64,000 nucleotides of DNA, taken from the NCBI GenBank assembly GCA_938008435.1, contig CALLKK010000009.1, forward strand, positions 248,001 through 312,000, in the 5' to 3' direction. The notes below the pieces were generated by a model, which did no database searches, was not told where the DNA came from, and saw only the letters and a list, made by a program, of their open reading frames with translations. How positions within the stretch are numbered: the first letter of the stretch is position 1; each line of letters begins with the position of its first letter. Of this stretch, positions 1 to 8,177 are shown one piece after another. Source of the DNA: an uncultured Steroidobacter sp. (GTDB taxonomy: Bacteria; Pseudomonadota; Gammaproteobacteria; Steroidobacterales; Steroidobacteraceae). A program made the position numbers and the translations under genes.

Positions 1-717
1 CACGATCTGATCGGGCACCGAGCGATTGAGCACGCTCGGCACGAAGTCGGGCGTCCAGCCTTGGATCTTGTGCGGCTTGAACTCCCCGCCGCTCAACAGC
101 GATGCGCTGGCCGGCTCGGCCACGATGATCTTGGTGTTCGGACGCGCCTTCTTGATCATCTCGCCGGCGCCGGTGAGCGTGCCGCCGGTACCCCAACCCG
201 TCACCCAGAAGTCGAGGCGCTTGCCGGCGAAGTCGCTCAGGATCTCAGGCCCGGTCGTGTTGCGGTGGTACTCAGGGTTCGCCGGATTGTCGAACTGGCG
301 CGCCAGGAACCAGCCGTGCTTTTTCGCGAGCTCCTCCGCCTTGCGCACCATGCCCGTGCCGCGCTCGGCGGCAGGCGTCAGGATCACCTTCGCGCCGAGC
401 ATGCGCATGATCTTGCGCCGCTCGACCGAGAAGGTCTCGACCATGACTGCGACGAACGGATACCCCTTCGCCGCGCACACCATCGCGAGCGCAATGCCGG
501 TATTGCCCGAGGTCGCTTCGACCACGGTCTGACCCGGCTTCAGCAACCCGCGCCGCTCGGCATCCTCGATGATCGCGATGGCGAGACGGTCCTTGACCGA
601 CGAGAGCGGATTGAAGAACTCGCACTTCACGTACATGGTCGTGTGCGCGGGCGCGAGGCGATTGATCCGCACGATGGGGGTGCGACCGATGGTCCCGAGG
701 ATGCTGTCGTAGATCAT
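1..717 (-). CDS. cysK: Cysteine synthase (O-acetylserine sulfhydrylase), C-terminus cut by window edge
   Basis: This PLP enzyme makes L-cysteine from O-acetylserine and sulfide in the cytoplasm. The 239 visible codons begin MIYDSILGTIGRTPIVRI, the usual CysK start. The PLP lysine is in NPLSSVKDR (about residue 43) and the substrate loop TSGNTG is at about residues 69-74. The phosphate-binding loop reads GWGTGGT, where most family members have GVGTGGT. The C-terminal third lies beyond position 1. The start lacks an obvious Shine-Dalgarno but matches the family N-terminus. A cystathionine beta-synthase-like enzyme is possible, but the length and N-terminus favour CysK. Confidence 0.9.
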   Translation of the reverse strand, partial: MIYDSILGTIGRTPIVRINRLAPAHTTMYVKCEFFNPLSSVKDRLAIAIIEDAERRGLLKPGQTVVEATSGNTGIALAMVCAAKGYPFVAVMVETFSVERRKIMRMLGAKVILTPAAERGTGMVRKAEELAKKHGWFLARQFDNPANPEYHRNTTGPEILSDFAGKRLDFWVTGWGTGGTLTGAGEMIKKARPNTKIIVAEPASASLLSGGEFKPHKIQGWTPDFVPSVLNRSVPDQIV

Positions 718-825
718 GGTTTTGGGAGGTGCGGTTGGAGTGAGAGGCCCAAGATTACGGCGGCAACACGATGCCGTCGAGTGGCACAACGAACACGAGA
801 CAAACGATGCACTTCGTGCTGAGTC

Positions 826-1923
826 TCACGCGCCGCGCCGCCGCGCTCGACCCTCCTCATCGCGGGCACTCAACCACTTCGCGATGCACGTCGGAATCTG
901 CGTTTGCGCTGCAGCGCTCACATAGATACCGATATGCCCACCGTTGAAACTGTGCTCGGTGTAATCACGCGTCCCCACCACCCGCGCGAGCGCACGGCTG
1001 GCATCGGGCGGCACCAAGTGATCGCGTTGCGCATAGATATTGAGAACGGGCATGCGCACGTTGCCGAGATCGACCCGCTCCCCGGCGATCTCGAGCGTGC
1101 CGTTCACGAGGCGGTTCTCCTTGACCAATCGATTGATGAACTCGCGATAGAGCTCGCCCGGGTGATCCGGGCTGTCGAAGATCCATTTCTCCATGCGCAC
1201 GAAGTTCTCGAGCGCCGCGCGGTCCGTCGGCTGATCGAAGATCGCGACGTACTTCTGGCTCATGAGCCGGTAGGGCATCAACGCGAGAAAGACAGCGTTG
1301 AGCATCGAGCCGGGCACGTTGCCCATCGTGTCGACCAGCGCATCGATGTCGATCCCGTCGCTCCACTTCGTGAGCAGATTGTCGGGCGTGCGGAAGTCGA
1401 CCGGCGTGACCATCGTGATGAGATTGCGAATGCGCTCCGGGCGCAGTGCAGCATGGCACAAGCTGAATGTGCCACCCTGGCAGACGCCGAGCAGATTCAC
1501 CTTGGACACGCCCGCATGCGCAGCGGCGGCGTCGATGCAATTGCCCAGATACCGCAGCGCGTAGTCCTCGAGCCCGCGCAAGCGATCCGCACCGTCAGGA
1601 TAGCCCCAGTCGATGAGGTACACGTCGATGCCGCGCTCGAGCAATCGCCGGATCAGCGAGCGATCCGGTTGCAGATCCATCATGTAGGGTCGATTGACGA
1701 GCGCATAGCAGATGACGAGCGGCGTGCGAAGACGCGCCGGCACGTTCTCATGCGGCTCGTAGCGATAGAGCACGACCTTGTCTTCGCGATAGATCGCCGT
1801 CTTCGGCGCGGTGCCGATCTCGGGATCGCCCACATCGGCAAGCGCTCGCGCGCCCTGCTCGAGGCGATTCAACCACTCGCTCATGCTGCGAGCGAGGAAT
1901 TCTTGCGGATTCGAGCCTGTCAT
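826..1923 (-). CDS. phaC: Class III polyhydroxyalkanoate synthase subunit PhaC
   Basis: This is the catalytic subunit that polymerises (R)-3-hydroxyacyl-CoA into storage polyester on granule surfaces. It is 365 aa, the short class III length, not the roughly 560-600 aa of class I or II. An alpha/beta-hydrolase fold is indicated by the lipase-like box GVCQGG with nucleophile Cys148. Asp303 lies in QRDHLVPP and His332 in NGGHIGIYVS; together they match the family triad. Its start overlaps the phaE stop (TCAT at 1920-1923), so the two subunits are translationally coupled. Class III enzymes need PhaE for activity. Confidence 0.95.
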   Translation of the reverse strand: MTGSNPQEFLARSMSEWLNRLEQGARALADVGDPEIGTAPKTAIYREDKVVLYRYEPHENVPARLRTPLVICYALVNRPYMMDLQPDRSLIRRLLERGIDVYLIDWGYPDGADRLRGLEDYALRYLGNCIDAAAAHAGVSKVNLLGVCQGGTFSLCHAALRPERIRNLITMVTPVDFRTPDNLLTKWSDGIDIDALVDTMGNVPGSMLNAVFLALMPYRLMSQKYVAIFDQPTDRAALENFVRMEKWIFDSPDHPGELYREFINRLVKENRLVNGTLEIAGERVDLGNVRMPVLNIYAQRDHLVPPDASRALARVVGTRDYTEHSFNGGHIGIYVSAAAQTQIPTCIAKWLSARDEEGRARRRGA

Positions 1924-2690
1924 GAGCGGCGCCCCTTCTTCTTGGCCTTCTCTTGGGCCTTCTTTCCTGCGTCCTTGGCCGCGCTTCGTCGTGCAGCCTT
2001 CGCGACGGACGCACGGCGTGCCGTAGCGGCAGCGGTGGCATCGCCTTTGAGCTGCGCGAGCTGCTCGCGCAGCGCGCGCAGCTCGCGATGCACGCTGTTG
2101 AGCTCAGAACGTGTCGGCAAATCGAATTGGCGCAGCAGCTGTTCCAGGATCGCTTGCTGCTTGGCACGAACGCGCACAGCCGCGTTCGCGAGCTCAGCTT
2201 GCAGACGGCAATACCCCTCGCTGTGCGCCATGCCCGCGTAGGCTTGCTCGCCGCACTCGACCCACAGATCGTACAGCTCGCGCATGTTGGCGAGCGGACG
2301 ATTCTCCTGACTGCGCGTCTTGATGAGCCGTTCCAGCCGATCCAATGCATCGGTATGGACGGCCATCATCTTGGCAAGCACCTCGGCTTCGAGCTTGCGG
2401 TACTCGGCTTGTGCGGCCAGCAGATCGCGCCAGGCCTGTTCGTACTCGCGGCCCCAGCCGAGCGGCACGCCCTTCGACGGCAACCCTGCACGCACGAAAC
2501 GCTCGTACAGCTTGCGCCAGTCGTCACCGAGCTGTTGCATGAGCAAGCTCAAATCGGGGTTACCCGACTCTGTGCCCGCGGCACCCTCTTGGGAACCCGC
2601 CCCGCCAGCTTGCGCTTGCTTGAGCTTCTCGCGCTGCTCGTCGATCCAAGCTTGCGCCCAGTTCTCGTTGGTCTCTTGCCCCTGTCCCAT
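1920..2690 (-). CDS. phaE: Class III polyhydroxyalkanoate synthase subunit PhaE
   Basis: This is the non-catalytic partner that forms the active class III PHA synthase with PhaC. It is mostly helical, with a diagnostic C-terminal region LLRQFDLPTRSELNSVHREL followed by a coiled coil and a Lys/Arg/Ala-rich tail that may contact polymer or DNA. I start it at MGQGQETNENWAQ, the typical PhaE N-terminus; an in-frame extension to 2831 is possible but would reach into the shared phaR promoter region. It is the first gene of the phaE-phaC operon and diverges from phaR. About 256 aa is somewhat shorter than many PhaE proteins. Confidence 0.88.
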   Translation of the reverse strand: MGQGQETNENWAQAWIDEQREKLKQAQAGGAGSQEGAAGTESGNPDLSLLMQQLGDDWRKLYERFVRAGLPSKGVPLGWGREYEQAWRDLLAAQAEYRKLEAEVLAKMMAVHTDALDRLERLIKTRSQENRPLANMRELYDLWVECGEQAYAGMAHSEGYCRLQAELANAAVRVRAKQQAILEQLLRQFDLPTRSELNSVHRELRALREQLAQLKGDATAAATARRASVAKAARRSAAKDAGKKAQEKAKKKGRRS

Positions 2691-2714
2691 CGCGAGCGGC
2701 CCGGTCGGCCTATG

Positions 2715-2743
2715 TTGCACTGCCAAATTCAGCCCGTTAGAGT
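2715..2743 (+). promoter_or_regulatory. Candidate sigma70 promoter for phaR
   Basis: TTGCAC (2715-2720) and TAGAGT (2738-2743) are separated by 17 nt, giving a leader of about 140 nt to phaR. The short palindromes TGCGCA and GCATGC overlap just downstream at 2747-2755. They resemble the TGC/GCA-rich sites reported for PhaR repressors, so autoregulation is possible. This is inferred from sequence only. Confidence 0.35.
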
Positions 2744-2887
2744 ACCTGCGCATGCAACGGCGCGCGAGCGATATCTGTCGCTCGATGCGAACGCGGGCGC
2801 TTAGCGGACCTAAAGGCTCGTCCCGCGCCATTCCATCAACGGCGGCTGCGGCCAGGACGGTCCTGCGCCTCGATCTCGCGCTATCCC

Positions 2888-3400
2888 ATGAGCAACGAAC
2901 GCGTCATCAAGAAATACGCCAATCGCCGGCTCTATGATGCTTCGCAAAGCAAGCACATTACCCTCGACGACATTCGTAAGATGATCATCGCGGGGGAGCG
3001 CATTAAGGTCATCGAGGACAAGACCAACGAGGACATCACCCGGCTCATCCTGCTGCAGGTGATCGCGGATCAAGAGCAATTCGGCCGCCCGATCCTCTCC
3101 ACCTCGTTCCTGGAATCGCTCATTCGCTTTTACGGCAATTCCCTGCAAGGCTTTCTGAGCACGTATCTCGAGAAAAGCGTCGAGACCTTCATTCACCAGC
3201 AGGAGCTGCTGCATGCCCAGCTCGCCAAGATGATGACCGCAGGGCCACTCGGCGCGATGTCGGAGCTCACGCGCCAGAACCTCGAGCTCTGGTCGCGCAT
3301 GCAAGAGACGATGTGGTCCGCCTTCGCCCCGCCGAAGGACAAACCCAAGGACGACAAAGCCGACGAGAAACCGAACGACGACAACGACGAGAAGCCATAG
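2888..3400 (+). CDS. phaR: Polyhydroxyalkanoate synthesis repressor PhaR
   Basis: This is a DNA- and PHA-binding transcriptional repressor that controls phasin and PHA genes and is titrated off DNA by nascent polymer. The N-terminal DNA-binding domain (residues about 5-65) carries the hallmark KKYANRRLYD and the following helix. The PHB-accumulation regulatory domain follows (about 70-135, with FGRPILSTSFLESLIRFYG). The tail is low-complexity and rich in Lys, Asp and Pro. It diverges from phaE-phaC across 197 nt, where it probably acts. glgA follows 68 nt downstream on the same strand, so read-through into glycogen synthesis is possible. Confidence 0.95.
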   Translation: MSNERVIKKYANRRLYDASQSKHITLDDIRKMIIAGERIKVIEDKTNEDITRLILLQVIADQEQFGRPILSTSFLESLIRFYGNSLQGFLSTYLEKSVETFIHQQELLHAQLAKMMTAGPLGAMSELTRQNLELWSRMQETMWSAFAPPKDKPKDDKADEKPNDDNDEKP

Positions 3401-3468
3401 GACACGCTACCGTCGCGCTCCTTCCCGAGCTCTCCCGCGCTTCTTCAGGGCAGCAGCAGATCTCAACC

Positions 3469-4917
<1,449 letters not shown>

Positions 4918-4944
4918 CGGACATCGTATTACCCGGCGCTGACA

Positions 4945-5415
4945 TCAGCGCATCGTCGCCAGATCGACGACGCCCGTCTCGTGGAACGGAATCTTCTTGA
5001 GCATGGCGATGTCCGTCAGGACCCGGCCTTGGATCTCGTAGCGCACCTGCGACTTGCCCTGTAAGCGCGTCAGCAGCCGCGCAATGCTGCTCGCGAAGTT
5101 GGTGCGCACGGTGACGTCGAACTCCGTTTCGCCATTTGCCGGAACGACGAACGCCCGCGGAGTGGTGCCCTCGGCAAAGCTGTCACCCTCGAGAAAGAGC
5201 TCGTATTCGATACCGCGCACCGGTAGCTCACGATCGTTCGGGTTGCGCACGTGCAGCCTGACGAGAAAGGTCTGACTGAAGATGTCGCCCGAGGTCATCG
5301 CGGCACCCACGACCTTGAGCTCCGGCGCCTCGAGCCGCGGCGCCAGCGCCGCACAGCCTGACAACATGGCGATCATCAGCGCCAGCACGCAAAACGATGC
5401 GCAACGAGCTCTCAT
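4945..5415 (-). CDS. LEA type 2 (WHy domain) family lipoprotein
   Basis: This is a small exported lipoprotein of 156 aa. A signal peptide ends in the lipobox LSGC (Cys21), so lipid anchoring is expected. The rest is one WHy/LEA-14-like beta-sandwich domain (residues about 32-150), with FLVRLHVRNPNDRELPVRG and a closing FHETGVVDL segment. The family is linked to stress or desiccation in plants, but its bacterial role is not settled. A strong AAAGGAGG lies 5 nt before the ATG. It follows glgC by 80 nt on the same strand and may be co-transcribed. Confidence 0.85.
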   Translation of the reverse strand: MRARCASFCVLALMIAMLSGCAALAPRLEAPELKVVGAAMTSGDIFSQTFLVRLHVRNPNDRELPVRGIEYELFLEGDSFAEGTTPRAFVVPANGETEFDVTVRTNFASSIARLLTRLQGKSQVRYEIQGRVLTDIAMLKKIPFHETGVVDLATMR

Positions 5416-5495
5416 CGATTCCTCCTTTCAGAGACGGGAAGCGCAGCGCGTGAGCGCCGCCTTTGCGATCTCGATTCCGGACAGTCCCGCGACTG

Positions 5496-6812
5496 CTATC
5501 GTTGCAGCTTGGCGAGCATGTCGCGGGTCACGAGCACTACGCCTTTCTCCGAAATGTAGAAGCGCCGCGCGTCTTCTTGCGGATCCACGCCGATCTGCAC
5601 GCCACGCGGCACCACGCCGCCGGTGTCGATGATCGCCTTCTTGATGGTGCAATCCGGGCCGATCCGTACGTCGGGGAAGATGACCGAGCGTTCGACGTAG
5701 CTGCGCTCTTCCACCCGCACGTTCGAGAAGAGCAGCGACTGATTGACGTGCGCACCGGAGATGATGCATCCGCCCGAGACCATCGAATTGATGGCCATGC
5801 CGCGCCGCCCGTCTTCATCGAGCACGAATTTCGCAGGCGGGTACTGCCGTTGATAGGTCCAGATCGGCCACTGCTCGTCGTAGATATTGAGCTCGGGATT
5901 GACGTGCACGAGCTCCATGTTTGCCTCGTAGAAGGCATCCACCGTACCGACGTCGCGCCAGTAGTGTTGCACGCCCGTGCGCACGTCCGTGAACGGATAG
6001 GCATATACCTTGAGCGACTTGAGCGCCTCGGGAATGATGTTGCGGCCGAAGTCGTGCTGCGTATCCGAGCGCTGTGCGTTCTCTTCCAGCAAGCGATACA
6101 GCAGGCTCGCCTTGAACACGTAGATACCCATCGAACCGAGCGCATAGTCCTCGCGGCCGGGAATGCCCTCGGGATCCTTGGGCTTCTCGGTGAACTTGGT
6201 GATCCGGTAGTCCCTATCGACGCTCATCACGCCGAAGCCGGTTGCCTGCTCGCGCGGCACTTCGACCACGCCCACGGTGATGTCGGCCTTCTTCTCGACG
6301 TGCGAGGCGAGCATCGGACCGTAGTCCATCTTGTAGATGTGATCGCCCGCGAGCACGAGGATGTGGCGCGGATGGTGGAGCTTGATGATCTCGAGGTTCT
6401 GATAGAGCGAATCGGCCGTGCCTCGATACCAGAAATCGCCGAGCTGCTGCTGGGCTGGGATGATCTCGATGAACTCGCCGAGCTCGCCGCGCAGATAGCC
6501 CCAGCCGCGCTGGATGTGCTGGATGAGCGAATGCGCCTTGTACTGCGTCATCACTTGGATGCGGCGGATGCCCGAGTTGACGCAGTTCGAGAGCACGAAA
6601 TCGATGATGCGGAACTTGCCGCCGAAGGGCGTGGCCGGCTTGCAGCGAAAATCGGTGAGGTGCTTGAGCCGCTCGCCGCGGCCGCCCGCCATCACGACGG
6701 CCAACGTATTACGTGTCAGGCGACTGACGTAACGCCGCGCCGCTGCCTGCCGTTGAGTCAGCGGTCCGCTCAGTTGGTCTTCGATCGAGTCGGGCGTTAC
6801 CCTATCCTGCAT
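5496..6812 (-). CDS. glgC: Glucose-1-phosphate adenylyltransferase (ADP-glucose pyrophosphorylase)
   Basis: This enzyme makes ADP-glucose from ATP and glucose-1-phosphate, the committed step of glycogen synthesis. The nucleotidyltransferase motif VMAGGRGERL lies near the N-terminus. FGGKFRIIDFVLSNC, the WYRGTADSLYQN loop, the catalytic LAGDHIYKMDYG and the sugar-phosphate motif FTEKP follow, then a C-terminal left-handed beta-helix ending DARRFYISEKGVVLVTRDML. From the chosen MQDRV start it is 438 aa (E. coli 431). In-frame ATGs up to 6869 would add 19 residues; the one at 6869 has GGAG directly abutting it, which is poor spacing. It supplies the substrate of GlgA. Confidence 0.95.
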   Translation of the reverse strand: MQDRVTPDSIEDQLSGPLTQRQAAARRYVSRLTRNTLAVVMAGGRGERLKHLTDFRCKPATPFGGKFRIIDFVLSNCVNSGIRRIQVMTQYKAHSLIQHIQRGWGYLRGELGEFIEIIPAQQQLGDFWYRGTADSLYQNLEIIKLHHPRHILVLAGDHIYKMDYGPMLASHVEKKADITVGVVEVPREQATGFGVMSVDRDYRITKFTEKPKDPEGIPGREDYALGSMGIYVFKASLLYRLLEENAQRSDTQHDFGRNIIPEALKSLKVYAYPFTDVRTGVQHYWRDVGTVDAFYEANMELVHVNPELNIYDEQWPIWTYQRQYPPAKFVLDEDGRRGMAINSMVSGGCIISGAHVNQSLLFSNVRVEERSYVERSVIFPDVRIGPDCTIKKAIIDTGGVVPRGVQIGVDPQEDARRFYISEKGVVLVTRDMLAKLQR

Positions 6813-6967
6813 GTCGTTGTCTCTCGCGCTGCGCTCGTGCCGTGCTGGCATGGACATATTAGCCGACATCTCCGGCCCGCGCGCCAGAGCGCGCTGCGCC
6901 GCTTGCCTCGCGTAAGGTCATTCGGCATTGTCCGACCCCATCGACCCCGTACGATAGTTACTCATCC

Positions 6968-7591
6968 GTGACTCGCCTCGCTGCACATCGCTGCGTCCGG
7001 CTCGCGATGGCGAGCGGCCTGCTCGGCGCGCTCGTCGGCCCGCTGGCAGATGCTGCACAGAGCGATGACGCTCCGAGCGCAGCGCCGCCTGCGCAGTGCC
7101 TGCCGACAGGCGACGGCTATCTCAAGGCGCGCCTGTCGGGCGCGCTCGCTGCAGAGATCGACTGGGGAAACGACGGAACCGAGTGCACGGGCGCAACCCG
7201 GCCGGACGGCGGCCTGCGGCTGCGCTTCAGCCGCTACGATGCCGCAAGCGCGAGCCAGCTCGTGCTGGTCTTCGGCATCGCAGGACTGAAAGAAGGCGAA
7301 GCGGCCAAGTCCGTGCCGGTCAACCTGACGATCATTCGCGAAGGGGCTGGCGAGTTCTACGGCACGCAAGGCGACGACAAATGCGCACTCGACGAAGTCC
7401 GCCAAATCGCGCTCGTCGGCCCGCCGTTTCGGACGCGCCGCTACCGCGTCGTTGCGCGCGGGTACTGCACGGAGCCCGCGCGAGCGGTGCAAGGCAAGGG
7501 CGCGGTGCTCCTGTCACGCTTCGATTTCGCCGGCATCGTCGCCTTCGACGACGAGGATCCTTCGACTGACCCAACGCCCTCGCAACAATGA
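6968..7591 (+). CDS. Exported protein of unknown function with four cysteines
   Basis: I do not recognise a family. The 207 aa protein starts with a signal peptide (residues about 1-30, cleavage probably near PLADAAQS). The mature part is predicted soluble, with beta-rich character. Cys43, Cys73, Cys132 and Cys165 all lie in the exported part and could form two disulfides. Its stop overlaps the ATG of the DUF192 gene, indicating translational coupling. The tail is Asp/Pro/Thr rich. A periplasmic location is inferred from the signal peptide. Confidence 0.7.
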   Translation: MTRLAAHRCVRLAMASGLLGALVGPLADAAQSDDAPSAAPPAQCLPTGDGYLKARLSGALAAEIDWGNDGTECTGATRPDGGLRLRFSRYDAASASQLVLVFGIAGLKEGEAAKSVPVNLTIIREGAGEFYGTQGDDKCALDEVRQIALVGPPFRTRRYRVVARGYCTEPARAVQGKGAVLLSRFDFAGIVAFDDEDPSTDPTPSQQ

Positions 7592-8067
7592 CAGCTCAAC
7601 TCTCGCGTCTGCTGGCCCTTGCCAGCCTGCTTACGATCGTTGCCTGCACCGCGCTCGCCAGCGATACGGAGGAGCTTGATCGGCTCTTTCTGCGCTCGAC
7701 CTTGCAGATTGCGACGCCCGATGCGCGCCTGCATCGCTTCCGCATCTGGATCGCCGCGGACGATGCGCGCCGCGCGCGCGGGCTCATGTTCGTCAAGCGG
7801 CTGGACGAGGATCAGGGCATGCTGTTCGTGTACCCGAGCGAGCAGCGCATCGGGATGTGGATGAAGAACACGTTCATCCCGCTCGACATGCTCTTCATCG
7901 ACCGCACGGGGAAAGTTCTGCAGGTCGTCGAGAACACCACGCCGTTCTCGCTCGAGACGATCGAATCGAAGCAGCCGGCCGCCGCCGTGCTCGAGCTGCC
8001 AGGCGGCACCGCCGCACGCCTCAAGATTGTGCCCGGCGCGATCGTCATGCACGAGGTCTTCAAGTAA
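7588..8067 (+). CDS. DUF192 family exported protein
   Basis: The 159 aa protein has an N-terminal signal peptide (TIVACTALAS region) and one DUF192 domain (residues about 35-155). Hallmarks are RARGLMF near residue 66, the core MWMKNTFIPLDMLFID near residue 92, and a C-terminal AAAVLELPGGTAARLKI. Structures of the family show a small beta-barrel, but the biochemical role is unknown. The ATG overlaps the stop of the preceding exported protein by 4 nt, so the two are probably made together. A strong hairpin terminator follows. Confidence 0.88.
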   Translation: MTAQLSRLLALASLLTIVACTALASDTEELDRLFLRSTLQIATPDARLHRFRIWIAADDARRARGLMFVKRLDEDQGMLFVYPSEQRIGMWMKNTFIPLDMLFIDRTGKVLQVVENTTPFSLETIESKQPAAAVLELPGGTAARLKIVPGAIVMHEVFK

Positions 8068-8120
8068 TCCGCAAGGCGCGCGCGGCTCGCCCTCGCGCGC
8101 TCGTTCTCGAAATCCAAAAA

Positions 8121-8150
8121 AAGAATGGCGGGCCGAGGCCCGCCATTCTT
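8121..8150. terminator. Bidirectional rho-independent terminator
   Basis: A perfect 13-bp inverted repeat (AAGAATGGCGGGC, loop CGAG) sits between convergent genes. The A-run at 8116-8122 supplies a U-tract on the minus strand, so it best serves the TonB receptor. It probably also stops transcripts of the DUF192 gene. Confidence 0.9.
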
Positions 8151-8177
8151 CGTCTTGCTTGACGCAAGCGTTACCGC

